64,000 nucleotides of DNA. Origin: Letharia columbiana (taxonomy: Eukaryota > Ascomycota > Lecanoromycetes > Lecanorales > Parmeliaceae). Where the stretch lies: positions 186,001 to 250,000 of the forward strand of contig NW_023501073.1 of NCBI RefSeq assembly GCF_014066305.1. The letters are read 5' to 3'. The stretch's first letter is position 1; every line of letters starts with the position of its first letter. Both the position numbers and the translations under genes were made by a program. Below are positions 22,638-34,590 of this stretch, in pieces. A model generated the notes under the pieces. It was not told the DNA's origin, searched no databases, and saw only the letters and a list, made by a program, of their open reading frames with translations.

Positions 22638-24534
22638 TCATTCCTCGTCATCCCGATCAATAGTCTCACGGCCTCTTACTGCACCGCCAGTTGGTTTCCT
22701 CGCTTTCCCGGTGATGTCTTGCCAAGTCGCTCCAAACCTTCTACCCGTGCTGGCAAGTAGGCCTTCCTCTTCGTCCTCCTCAAGATCCTGATCAAGCTGA
22801 TACGCATTCAGCTTGGGGGTCCGGAACAGCGATAGAAGGAAAATAACGAAGTACACAGCTAAAAACAACATTAGTCGGGGGACGGAAATAGGTGACTACT
22901 TGCGTACCTAAGAATGCGATCTGAGCCCAGAAGGTCACATCACCGAAGAAAGAGAAGTCGATTGTGATGCTGTCAATGAAGGTACTGAGTACACTAGCAG
23001 TGCAGACATTCGCGGCAGCCTGAGAAGTAGACACTTCCGAGCAAGGCTTGATGGCCTTTCTGTGATTTGTGCAGTCAGGCTGATCATCAGGATGCCTGAG
23101 TGGACGATCGCAGAACGTTTGCGGGCCATAGTGGGCGTATTGTGGGGCGACCAACATGGCCACGGAGTATTGAATTGCCAGTGCCATCAACGTCAGCAAG
23201 ATTGTAGCGAGAAGTAGCGCTTGAGGTGAAGTACGGCCTTTCCGAATCTGGAAAATCCTGAGCCAGAGGAATCGGATACCAATTGATGCCATGCCGACAA
23301 CGGAGCTGAAGAAAAAGAAGAGCACCAGGAGGAGGAAGATGACGTAGTCGATTGGGAAGATTTTGGCAGACTTGACGAAGATCCAATTCATCGGGTTGAA
23401 GATCTTGTTGTGGCCCAGTACGTACCCGCAGTGGCTTTTGCAGATCGAGTTTTTCGCCTTGTCGATGAACGTGAGGAGCATGCACACCCAGACAAAGACT
23501 GCCACTAGCAGCAACAAGATGCCACCTATTAGCTTCAGAGGGCGGAACACAGCCTCTATCTTCGTCCAGGCTCTGAGAAGCCAACCCTGGCCCTCTCCGC
23601 TAGCCTCTGCTGCCAAGCGCTCACGGCGGACGAGAGTCCGCTCTTCTCTGACGAGGGCGTCGAGTTCGCGGCGATCCTTTGCAGGTAGTCCATCTTCCCG
23701 GCCTTCACTGCGCATTTCAAGTTGTCGCTGGCGCTCGCGGTTTTGTTCCAGCTCAGAGGCCGTATTCGCGCTTAATGTTGGCGCCGATATTGCTGGTGCC
23801 GACTTGATTAATGCAACGGGAAGTAGAGCGAAGCCTGCAGCGGTGTAGAGGGCGTATATCAAGGTTCCAATGGTGATGAGCAGTCCAAGAGCGAAAGTCA
23901 AGGCACGTTCTCCATCTATCGTTGAGGTCGATGTCAGTGATAAAATCAATTGGACAAGACAGGTAGCTTGCTCACGGTTCTGATCCTCGATAATGTGCTT
24001 GAAAAAGTCTAGATCATAATGACCACCCTTGCGATCCTTTGCAATTGGCACAAAGAAGCCCACTAGGAAGATGATAATGACCAAGGCAATGAATGCAATG
24101 GTGTACCTGAAAGCCCCCCAGAACCTTGAGCCGATTGTCTGTTGACCTTCCTCAGACGCGACCTCATCGTATTCTTCATGCCAGAAGTAGGTGAAAGGTA
24201 CGACAACCAGACAGAGTAATGCATCTAGAGAGAATAGGGTGTAGTAGACGATTCGTAAGGTGAGCTTTATGTTGTCGACTTGGTTCTGGGTAGCCCAATC
24301 TTTCCTGATGCCATGCTTTGAAGAGGTAGTAGACGAGACCAGCGCCACATCCACCGGTAAAAGTAGCACCGTGGCAAGTAATGAGGTGAGTGTAAAGATG
24401 GACACTATGGTCACAGTAGCAGATCGTTCATTGGGAGCCTGGTAGAGGTAGACGAAGATGGAAGCTATTGCAACGACGAGGACAACCACAACGGCGTAAA
24501 CAACCCATATCAAGGTTGACTGAATGAGAGCCAT
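22638..24534 (-). CDS. LMBR1-domain protein, probable lysosomal/vacuolar cobalamin transporter (LMBD1-like), 3 exons
   Basis: Exons 24534-23976, 23915-22908 and 22858-22638 join in phase to 595 residues. About nine hydrophobic helices are visible, starting with [20 protein letters not shown] right after the ATG. A charged cytosolic loop ([20 protein letters not shown]) separates the two halves. The order and the Cys-rich luminal loop ([20 protein letters not shown]) match the LMBD1 family. In animals LMBD1 exports cobalamin from lysosomes; most fungi lack cobalamin enzymes, so the substrate here is open. The acidic C-tail ([11 protein letters not shown]) may be a sorting signal. Intron 1 (23916-23975, 60 nt) is a multiple of three and has no in-frame stop, so retention would keep the frame. 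The gene shares a 312-bp promoter region with CFT1. Confidence 0.85.
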
Positions 24535-24846
24535 GGCAGCTCTATGCTCCAGGATGGTAATCAGGAAAATAGAGGAGTCAAACTCGGTCGATATGGAGAA
24601 ACGATGGCCGTTGGAAGAGAGGGGCAGGCCGGGAAACTTGCTTTGGCTGCATCATTGCAAATTGCACAGCCACACAGCACACCCTTGACGTCGATCATCA
24701 TGCTAGCATTTGACAGCTCGAGTTGTTCGACTGGATTGCCAGTTACCCCCTTCAACATCACTTCTTCTTCTACATCATTCACGCTCTGAACGATATTCTT
24801 TTTCACCCGAGCTTCATGTGCCCGTCATCGGTATCACGCTCTCATA
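24535..24846. promoter_or_regulatory. shared divergent promoter region, LMBD1-like gene / CFT1
   Basis: 312 bp between two start codons on opposite strands. It must contain both core promoters. A CT-rich stretch lies close to the CFT1 start. No specific factor site is claimed. Confidence 0.6.
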
Positions 24847-27800
24847 ATGCAGTGCTACACGGAGCTCACTCCTCCAACCGCAGTGACACATTCTTTAGCA
24901 CTACCTTTCCTATCGGCCTCCGCGAATAACCTCGTCGTTGCAAAGACATCTCTGCTGCAGATTTTCTCGCTAAAGTCCGTCGTTACCCATGCCAATGACA
25001 GTCCAAGCCGCATTGCCCAGAACGCAAGCCAAAATCAGCGAGAGGATGCCAACGGTCCCGACTCCTCCCTTCCCCATTCTGCAACCGTGAAAGGCGATCG
25101 TCAACATACAACCAAGTTAGTATTGGTAGCACAATTTGAGCTCGCGGGAACTATCACCTCTCTCGCTCGCGTGAAAATCTTAAGATCTAAGTCTGGTGGC
25201 GAAGCTTTGTTGGTTGCTCTGAGGGATGCAAAACTCAGCTTGGTGGAGTGGGACCCAGAAAGATATAGCATTTCCACGATATCAATACATTACTACGAAA
25301 GCGAAGATATACTGAGCAGCCCATGCGAGCCTGATTTGGGATCGTGTGTCAATTACCTGAGCGTGGATCCAAGCAGCAGATGTGCGGCTCTGAAGTTTGG
25401 GGTCAGACACTTGGCAATAATACCGTTCCACCAAGTCGGAGATGACCTCGTTATAGATGACTACGATTCTGAGTTGGACGGAGAGCGACCAGATAGAAAG
25501 CAATCTACCTCCAAAGCTGCTGCTGAAGGTGGTCCAGATGAGAAGACGCCCTATGCTGCATCTTTTGTGCTATCACTGCTGGCTCTTGACCCTTCTCTAT
25601 CTCATCCAATACACCTCTCCTTTCTATACGAATATCGGGATCCCACGTTCGGCATCCTATACTCGCAAGGAGCCACGTCGTCAGGCTTGCTTCATGAGCG
25701 GCGCGACAATGTTTCTTACGCAGTCTATACTCTTGATCTAGAACAGCGCGCTTCGACGACTTTGTCGTCAGTCAACAACCTTCCATACGACCTTTTTGCA
25801 GTGGTACCTCTTTCACGCCTTGTGGGAGGAGCATTGCTAGTGGGCGGTAATGAGATGATTCATGTCGACCAGTCCGGCAAAACCAATGGTGTAGCTGTCA
25901 ACGACTTTGCCAAGCAATCTACAGCTTTGGCGATGCTCGACCAGTCTGATCTGAACATGAGATTGGAGGACTGCGTGGTCAAGCAGCTTGGGCATGATAA
26001 CAGCGACTTGCTGATTATACTCAGTACGGGTGAACTTGCCATCCTGTCTTTCAAGATCGATGGGAGATCGGTATCTGGACTCTCGATACGCCGCGTGCAA
26101 CCCACGGACGGTGGAAATGCCATCCATACTAGTCCATCGTGCGCATCAATCGTTGGGCGCAGTAGGATGTTCGTCGGCAGCGAAGATTCAAGTTCTTTAG
26201 TACTTGGCTGGTCTCGGAAATCGGAACGTTTAAAACGGAAACCCTCTCGAACGCAGATGGACATTGACGGCGACGAGGATGAAGTAGACGTTGATGAGGA
26301 AGAGATTGACGAAGACGAGGATGACTTGTATGCCGAGACAAAGCCTGAGACAAAGCGCCAGGAGCAAACCCTGTTAGTATCAGATGCCGATGCGGAGGAA
26401 GATTACACTTTTCGCTTGCATGATTCAATGTTCAACTCTGGACCCATGACTGGTATAGCTATAAGGCATTCGCTCGCTACAGACACTAATCTTGCCTTGA
26501 GGGCCCAGTCCAATACTGAACTTCTGATCGCGAGCGGGCGTGGTAGAGCTGGGGGACTTACAACGTTCCAGCGTAGGGTGACCACGACACAGGTAGATCA
26601 ACCCAAGATCCAGAACGTACATGGCGTGTGGTCGATCTGTACGAAGCGAAGTCAAGAAGACGGCCGTGGCGTTAGACACGACAAATACATAATTGCATCC
26701 GTCACTAACGACACAGGTGACGAGAAATCAGCAGTATATTCCATAAGCCCCTATGACGGTGGTATTGTAGAAATATTGGAGACAGACTTTGATGCAGATA
26801 CTGGCGCAACTATTGATGTCGGAACGCTGAATGGGGGAACCAAGATGGTTCAGGTTCTGCAAACCGAATTGCGTTCTTATGACCAAGGTGAGTCCGATTT
26901 CATATTCAGTCGTCTTGACTTCAGCATCATTGCGGGACGGAGGGGCAACAGTTGGTGGCCAGGAAGCCATACTACCGTGCTTGACGGAGCTCACCACACA
27001 GATGGAGATCACTATGTCCAAGCAATGGCGAGTCGACGACGTCACGCAAAGTGCGTAGTGGCAAACATGGTGTTACATATGTCGATCATGTCTGATAGCA
27101 TCAATACAATATACATTTCCGCCACCATTAGCCCATTGTATCCACCATGCTTGCAGTGCTATATCGACATGTGCCCCGGAACGTTCGTATTGATCAAACA
27201 GCTAACTATCTCAGACCTCGGTCTTGCTCAGATCTACCCATTAACGGATGAAGAGAGCGATACTGGACCTAAAGCCATCAGCGCAAGCTTCGCGGATCCC
27301 TATGTCTTACTCATCCGAGACGATTCTAGCGCTGTTGTCCTAACAGCCGATGAGAACGGTGATCTTGACGAAGTCTCGCAATCAGAAGCATTCAAAGCTG
27401 TCAAATGGTTGTCAGGCTCGCTGTACGAAGACTCCAATGACATCCTACGACTGGAATACCCAGAAGAAAGTGAAGACGAAGCAGGCAATGTGCTTATGTT
27501 TCTATTGAACGCAAAAGGAGGCCTACAGGTTCGTCGAACACTCCCATCTTATACCTCTTTTTAGGACTATACTTTTCAAACTTCCTGACTGAGCTAATCG
27601 GTCTTGATAGGTATATCGTCTGCCAAATTTAAACAAACCCGTCTACCTCGCAGAGGGTCTTAGCTTCTTGCCGCCTTTCTTATCCCCAGAGTTTAGTGGC
27701 CGTCGCTCCTCCGCCAAAGAGGCTTTGACCGAGATCTTGGTAGCAGAGCTTGGAGATTCCACCCATAAATCTCCATATATGATCGTATGTTTTCTCTTTG

Positions 27801-29851
27801 CAGCGCAAGATCCACATTCTGACTGAGTCCTAGCTTCGCTCTGCAAATGAGGACCTCATCATCTACCAGCCATACCAATCACCCATCGAAGGTAGTAAAG
27901 ACACATCACTTAGATTTCTTAAGATACCGAATCCGCATCTACCGAGGACGCCGAAGGAAGACCCCGCAGACGTCGAAGAAAGAGAACAAGAGCGGCGTCA
28001 GCCTCTTCGATCACTGCATGACATTAGCGGCTACAGTGCAGTATTCATGCCAGGACAATCTCCGTGCTTCATCATTAAGTCTGCGTCCAGTCCACCAGGA
28101 GTCATCGATATGTGTGATGGCTCGGTCAAGAGCCTGACTCAGCTGCATTCATCGACCTGTCAGAAAGGATTCCTCTACATCGATGGAGAAGTAAGCCGAG
28201 CATGATCAAACGTCAAACATGTTTGCTGACCGAAACCAGGGCATAACTCGCGCAGCTCAACTTTCTTCGCAAAGTCGGTACGAGACAGGCTGGGTTACAA
28301 AAAGAGTCCCACTTGGTGAAGAGATCCATGCCCTTGCCTATCACGAGGAGATGGATGCCTATGTCCTTGGCACATGCACCATCGTCGATTTCAAGCTACC
28401 AGAAGACGAATTTCATAGTCATTGGACTGCTGAAGGTATACATACAATGCACACCCGACGAGATAGTGTGCAGCCCGGCTGACACGGTTAGAAACCACAT
28501 TCCTCCCTCAAGCTGAACAAGGCTCCATTAAGCTACTAGACCGCAAAACTTCATTAATCATCGACCAGTAAGTCCTATGCCCATTTCATTGCAGCGGGGC
28601 GAGGGCAGCTAACCAAGTACCAGCCACTCCCTCTCTCCCTCTGAAGTCGTAACCTGCGTCCAGACTCTCTCCCTCGAAGTCTCCGAACACACCCACGAGC
28701 GCCAAAATCTCGTCTGCGTCGGCACCGCCCTGCTCCGCGGCCCAGACCTCCCCTCTCTAGGCAACATCTACATTTTCGCCGTTATTCCCGTCGTGCCTGA
28801 ACCCGACCATCCAGAAACCGGTCGTGCCCTCAAGCTCATTGCCAAAGAAGAAGTCAAAGGCGCCGTGACCTCCGTCTCTGGAATCGGCACCCAGGGATTC
28901 TTACTAGTAGCACAGGGGCAGAAATGCATGGTCAGGGGATTAAAAGAAGATGGGTCACTGTTGCCCGTGGCGTTTTTGGATATGCAATGTTATGTTAGTG
29001 TGGTGAGGGATTTGGAGGGAACGGGATTGTGTTTAATGGGGGATGCCGTGAAGGGGGTTTGGTTCTGTGGGTATACGGTACGAGACTCCTCCCCAATACC
29101 CCGTTACAGTCGTCACCCACAGAAGAGATGCTGACCAAATCGGCTATAGGAGGATCCATACCAACTCCGTCTCTTCGGCAAATCGCCCCACGCAATCGAA
29201 GTGATAACAGCCTCCTTCCTCCCTTCGGACAAACAGCTCTACATAGCCGTCGCGGACGCAGACTGCAACATCCACATTCTGCAATTCGACCCTGAGCGTA
29301 CGTCTCCACTTACTCCCACACCTATCCACCCGTCTCAAACACATCCATACATAAAAACGGACTGTGATGGTCACTAACGCCTCATAGATCCCAAATCCCT
29401 CTCCGGCCACCTCCTCCTCCACCACACCACATTCCACACCTCCCACTACCCCTCAACAATGACTCTCCTCCCCTCCCCCTCCCCCTCCCCCTCCCCCTCC
29501 GCCACCGCACCCGTCTCGGGCCCAATACTCATAACGACCCAATCCGGCTCCCTGGCCCTGCTATCACCCCTCTCACCATCCGCACACCGCACACTCTCAA
29601 GCCTGCAATCGCATCTCCAGAACACCCTACCGCACGCTCTGGGGCTGAATCCGAGATCGTACCGGCTGCCCAGTTCGGGGAGTCTGGGCATGGATGGAGG
29701 AATGGGACGGGGAGGCGTCGTGGACGGGAATGTGTGTAAGCGGTGGATGGAAGGTGGGAGCTGGAGGAGGTGGGGTGGTGACGGAGCGGAGGAGGGCGAG
29801 GAAGGCGTTCGGAGGCTTTTGAGAGAGGTTGCTGGGGTTGGGATTTTGTGA
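24847..29851 (+). CDS. CFT1: CFT1, CPSF160-type subunit of the pre-mRNA cleavage and polyadenylation factor, 9 exons
   Basis: Exons 24847-26887, 27215-27528, 27611-27784, 27834-28190, 28240-28435, 28492-28567, 28624-29077, 29150-29297 and 29388-29851 join in phase to 1407 residues, typical for fungal Cft1. The start [16 protein letters not shown] is a family hallmark. The protein is built of beta-propeller (WD-like) repeats with an acidic linker ([20 protein letters not shown]). A CPSF-A C-terminal domain follows (for example [20 protein letters not shown] and [20 protein letters not shown]). It binds RNA near the AAUAAA-type signal in the nucleus. Intron 1 (26888-27214) is 327 nt, a multiple of three, and has no in-frame stop, so it can pass for coding. 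I call it an intron because its removal restores the conserved join [12 protein letters not shown] and because it has a GTGAGT donor and a GCTAACT branch point. Confidence 0.92.
29471..29500 (+). repeat. in-frame CCCTCC hexamer repeat (x5) in the last CFT1 exon
   Basis: Five copies of ccctcc encode a Pro-Ser run ([10 protein letters not shown]) between LL and ATAPVSGP. Copy-number change by whole hexamers would leave the frame intact. Confidence 0.85.
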
Positions 29852-30400
29852 TATCGGACATCTATTTCTCATTTATTTGTCATTGAGCTAGCTATGCGCT
29901 TAGATATTATAATTTCCTTGTCCTACCGATCTATGAGCACAGCCATAAGCGCCATCGCTAACTGTGAAGCCAAAGCCTTGCCTGTGAATGCTATGGGTAA
30001 AAAGAGAATCGCCACATGTTCCTCGCCTCATAGATGCAACGGACAGCAGTAACTCGGCTGCTACAGCACAGAGCAGCGATTCGGGTGATAGCTCGACGCT
30101 TGCCACAAACCCCCATGATAACAATCCAGCGTCCCCTCCACCAACCCTGACCGCCTCGACGCCCACGAGCTCGAACCCGACTCTTCCAAAGCATATAATT
30201 CCGCAGCAAGTTGTTCCCCAGCAAGCCGATCGCACGCCCCGTCCCGCAGCCCCTCGCCGGGCACGACGGCACCGGGCGTCGGTGCACGATGTTCCTCCAC
30301 AAGCAGCGCGGGATCGAATCGCATCTGCGCCAAAGCATCTGGGAAGGAAGAGGCAAGGCGCCCGAGTCAGTCAGCGGCAGCGATGGCAGCCGTGAAGGCT
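29852..30400. other. intergenic between convergent genes
   Basis: About 550 bp between the 3' ends of CFT1 and the proline-rich gene. Several overlapping open frames on both strands (for example 29988-30395) reflect GC-rich sequence; none has a recognisable domain. Confidence 0.45.
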
Positions 30401-30660
30401 TCAGGCGGCGCCGAGGAGGGCAAGCGCACTCTCGAAGGCTTTGACGACTTTGACATCTGGAGGGGAAGCATCAGCGGGGAACGGGATGGTGCGAGGGAGG
30501 GAGGGAGGGAGAGACGTAGACGTACAGTGTAACCGCTTCTCCTCCAGACTTTCTTCCCGTTGCTGGACGAAGGCCATTCTCGTCCGTAGCCTACCAGACT
30601 TGAATCAGCCAAACTCTCCCCCACACGGCTCGGAAGTGAGCCGTCTCGACCAAGCCCCCC

Positions 30661-30704
<44 letters not shown>

Positions 30705-31312
30705 AACCGCTTCCCCGCCCTCTCCTCCTCACCCGCAACGCCAGCCGTCGTCCACGCGTAAAAGACCTACTCGCCTCATAAGCCCCGATTCCGCAACAAG
30801 CCAAGAACCGCCGACGCCGACGCCCACCAGCCCGGCGAAAGGGCGAAAGGGCGAAAGCAAGAAAAAACGAGATGGAGCGCAAGAACCCCCCCCCCCCACA
30901 CAAACACACCTGAACCAACTCCTCAAACTCCCGCCCCACCCCCTCCTCAACCCCCCTACACTCCTCCATCCGGTCCCAAAACCTCCCCTCCAACCCCTCC
31001 CAATCGAACGCGCCGATCTTCTCCCCCCTCCACCGCACCGCTCTTCGTCCCCTCCAGCCCCTGTCCCCCGCCAGCCGAACCGCCGTCTCCGACCGGGCTT
31101 TCGATGCCAGCGTCCCCCGTCGCGTGGGAGGGATGGATCGTTTTCGGCGGGGAGGGATGGTGGGGGGAGGGGGAGGGGTGGGGGTGGTGGGGGAGCCGGG
31201 TTGAGAAGGGGGGGGTTGGTGATGCTGGGTGGGAGGGGGAGGGGGAGGGGGGGGGGTGGTCGGTGGTGGTGGTGGTGGGTTTGGCGGTGTTGGGGGTTTG
31301 TTCTTGCGACAT
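30401..31312 (-). CDS. conserved-looking proline-rich protein of unknown function, exon structure partly unresolved
   Basis: The ATG at 31312 opens MSQEQTPNTAK and a long Pro/Ser/Thr tract. After a frame change in poly-C sequence (31212-31256, including a run of ten) the protein continues as LASKARSETAVRLAGDRG, then GEKIGAFDWEGLEGRFWDRM, then ECRGVEEGVGREFEELVQ, ending at a donor at 30909/30910. Two later exons join in phase: 30590-30526 (LRTRMAFVQQREESLEEKRL) and 30456-30401 (VKVVKAFESALALLGAA, stop). The junction phase requires one more exon of 3n+2 nt between 30590 and 30909 that I could not fix. The helical pieces look like a genuine fungal family that I cannot name. The poly-C break could be a sequencing slip, a real mutation or a missed mini-intron. 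A (GA)20 microsatellite lies in the unresolved part. Confidence 0.5.
30663..30702. repeat. (GA)20 microsatellite, intronic
   Basis: Forty bases of uninterrupted GA on the plus strand, directly after a C run, inside the unresolved intron region of the proline-rich gene. Confidence 0.95.
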
Positions 31313-32047
31313 GGTGGACGGGTGGGAGATGTGCGGTTGGGTGGGGAATGAGGTGAGGAGGGTAAGGGAATGAGAGTCAAAGGGGTGGAGAAGAGAGGAG
31401 AGGAGAGGAGACGGGGGCTTTGGTGGTTGTTTGATGTGGATTGAGAGGGGAGGTCGTCCTTTCAGGTATGTGGACTGAAGAGACTGGGTTTTGACTGTGG
31501 GAGAGGTGTCCTAGGTGGTTATTTCAACACATCAGAGGAGATGAGGTCGGATGTTTCCACGAGCTCGAGCTTCATAGGCTCCCCATCGGAGGTAGATTTC
31601 GTTGGGATTATTATATTTCGCGCCTTCTGTTGCCGCAATATTTGATCCGACGTCTACGAATTACTACAAATATTGCTTCCGGCAGCATACACACCAACAA
31701 GATTGCAAATGATCCTAGGCTTTGCACATTCATTGGGGGTTGCTCGCATCTGTACATTATAGAGAATGGACTGCTATCTGGTCCAACATAGGATTAAGAA
31801 GAACGCTGAAAAATGGGGATGCCTTCGTAGGGCTTGGAACCTTCTGAAATACACAACTCGATATTGAACACCATGTTTTCTCCTACTGAAGTCATACCAA
31901 ATCCAGATCCATCATCGTTGAGACGGGCAGATGGCCTCCGTTGTTGCACCCGCTGATCAAACTTAATTCAATTCAAAGATATGCCCCGGGGAATACCGTT
32001 TTCACTGACACCGAACGCCATACAATCTCGAATATCGTTTCATCGCG
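31313..32047. other. intergenic; G/C-rich low complexity then AT-richer sequence
   Basis: 735 bp between the proline-rich gene start and the RING gene end. The first 200 bp are G-rich (gaggagagg type); the rest is ordinary sequence without a recognisable gene. Confidence 0.5.
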
Positions 32048-33504
32048 TTATCGCTGGCCAGCCTCAAGTTGACCCGGTGTCGTAGTGGCAACGTTGTTAA
32101 TCTCCGGGGCCCCACCTCCAACATTATCATTGCCAGAATCATTGTTCCTCCTGAATGGGTTTGACACGCTGGGCATCGAAGGAGTCATGCCTCGCATTCT
32201 CGACCTCCAGGTGTTTGGCTCTTCAGTCTCGGTCGTGGTCGCGTTATTGGCATTCGAAGCGAGTGCGCGCTGATTTGCTGCCGGACGTCTTGACGGGCGT
32301 CGCTGAGAAGGAAACCCGTACCGATCTCGTGCATTGTCTTCTATACCGAGATGCAAGAAGCGGCCAGGGAGCAGCATCCTTGGCCTACCGTTGCTATGAC
32401 CCATGAAAGCGTATTGAGGTGGATTGGGCATATCCCCCCTCGCACCAGCAGAGTGGCGGCCAGCATGTCGTTCAGCATCAGCAGCGGCTTCGCCTTCTGG
32501 GCGTGGCTTCGGTACGTAGTAATCCGCTTTGCACAAGGGACAACAAGCACGACGGCTGGTCAGCCAGGGGTCGAGACAGCTAGCGTGGAATGCATGGCCA
32601 CATGTCAATCCTCGAACGTCGTCATCATCTTCGAGAGTGTCCAAGCAGATCGCACAGGAGTCACCAGGGTTCGCCAGCATTTCGGTAGGAACAGCCATCT
32701 GGATCTGGTCGTCATCATCGAGCTCTTCCTGTGTTTGTTCTTCCGATGAAGTGGCGGCATTAGGCGTAGCTTCAAGTGTCCCTTTGGCGTCTTCCGCTTT
32801 CACTTCGGACTTCTTAGTCTCTGCGTCGCTCGGTTGCTGCTCTTCTGGGGCCGCGAGGATTTCGGGAGCCTTTGTAGATCGTGGGCTGTCCTTATTCTCC
32901 TCCGTTATATGGCTTTCTGCGGGGGTTTCTGGTCTCTTCACTTCTTCCGATTGTTTTGCCATTGGTATCGCTCCATCAGCATTTCTCAGACTGGCGGCCC
33001 TACTTCCCGAAGGAGCAGCAACTCCACCAGCAGTAGGTAGACCTTCTTCGGCACGTGTAGTCATCCATGCTTTGTATTTCATTAGAGGAAAGCGCTCGTT
33101 GACTTCCTCCATTGACATCAATTTTTTCTCTCTTCTCCGTCTGTGCGTCCTCGGCATCGCCGTCATGTCTATTGGTTCGCCATTTTCGTCCTGTTGCGCC
33201 CGACGATTCCTTTGATTGTACCTGAAGCAGTACTTGACACCAACGATAATCCTACGAGTGGGTTGTTAGCTCATCTTGTAATTCAGATAACTTGAGTAGG
33301 GTGAATGGTCATTCGAATCCGGATGCGCCGCGAGACTTACCATAGATTTGTGAACACGACGCCAAAGCCCAAGGCCACAAAGAAGAGTAAGGGAGAGCTG
33401 GTCGGTCCTCCACCACCGGAATTGGGAGCGGCTGATGATGATGCTGTGGGAGAAGGAATCACGGTGCTCGAAGGCATTTGGGTCGTTGCTGCTGAGGTGG
33501 CCAT
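32048..33504 (-). CDS. membrane-anchored RING-H2 E3 ubiquitin ligase, 2 exons
   Basis: Exons 33504-33341 and 33251-32048 join in phase (intron 89 nt, splitting a Trp codon) to 455 residues. An N-terminal Ser/Thr-rich segment is followed by one transmembrane helix that crosses the junction: LLFFVALGFGVVFTNL then WIIVGVKYCF. A basic stretch (RTHRRRREKKL) follows, then an acidic disordered region. The RING-H2 finger (about 225-267) is complete: CAICLDTLEDDDDVRGLTCG, HAFHASCLDPWL, CCPLC. The C-tail is Arg/Asn-rich. This is the layout of ATL/Tul1-style membrane E3 ligases acting in the secretory or vacuolar system. The substrate is unknown. It lies divergent to cyclophilin H across a 1.1-kb gap. 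Confidence 0.85.
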
Positions 33505-34590
33505 ATTTACTACCGTTTATACTAAGAGTATGGCTGGATTTGCTGAGGTTAGACTTGGTCGATCGAGCAATTATACAAATATCAATGGTGGTGAACTGCA
33601 ATGTCTTCCTTGAGGTAGAAAGTCGGCTGACGGAAAGCTCGGGGTCTTGTGAAGTGTTGTGAGAACCTTTTCCTCGTAGCTAAAAGCGCGCGGTTTTCAT
33701 CCAGCTCATCGTACGTGTCCAGTCGGCTATTGAATGAAAAGTGTGAAGTGCATTGGGATAGGAAGTGTCGAATAAGGCGAGTGGGAGAGAAGGCGATGGG
33801 TGGTGATGGTGACGAAAGACGAGTCTGACACTTCCGTGATCTCCGAAGAGGGGGGAGGGGGGGGGGACCCTTATGTTGTCAGGGTCACAAGAAACAAGAC
33901 ATAATTCTCAAGCAAGTATCCATAGACAGTAGTGAAAGAGATGATGTATAGATGAGATCAAACACAATTTCCACGCCGTGTCGCAGAGGGCGAATCACTG
34001 TATGATGAGTGAGAAGATAGAGCTTGGAGATGAAATGAAAAGGGTTGGAAGGGCTGGTGGCGGCAAGATGACTGGCAGCTTGGCAAAATTGGCCTTATGT
34101 CTCGCCTGAGCGGGAATTTCCCTAGCCTAACGCGAGTCGGAAGGCAACTAAAAAACCCCCTCCCCTAAAGATTGAGCCCGGGCCCCCCCCCAAGCCGCAG
34201 GCCTGGAACTGGAGATCTTTAGAAGATGCTCTCGTGACTCTATACAATTACCGTACGACGCTTTGTTTATCATTTTCCCACTTCTTCCTCGCACTTCAGT
34301 AGTACCTTAGTCTACTTGTACTGTTTGGAGTCGTCCATATTCTAAGCATAAAGCAATCAATCATCTTAGCAGTGTTGAGACTCGAGTTGCGAGGAATTAC
34401 TACCTAGTATTCCCTTTGTTTGCGGGGTTGGTCCTCGTAAACTTCCTTTCATTGGACCTCTTCTCCTGCAGACAATCTAATCCCCATTCATCACCATCAC
34501 CAGACAGACTCTCACCAGACTGTCACACCACCAAAGCTCCAAGATTGATTATCTTGCCTCGAAACTTGATTTTCCAATCGTTCGACCAGC
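33505..34590. promoter_or_regulatory. long divergent intergenic region, RING gene / cyclophilin H
   Basis: 1086 bp between opposite start codons. It contains several homopolymer runs (G run near 33855, C runs near 34155 and 34183) and a pyrimidine-rich stretch ahead of the cyclophilin start. No gene is recognised; both promoters must lie here. Confidence 0.5.

Noticed and set aside
14857..27214. The two ~330-nt introns as copies of one introner-type element
   Set aside because: Reading both by eye in sense direction I found no shared sequence beyond splice signals; similar length alone is not evidence.
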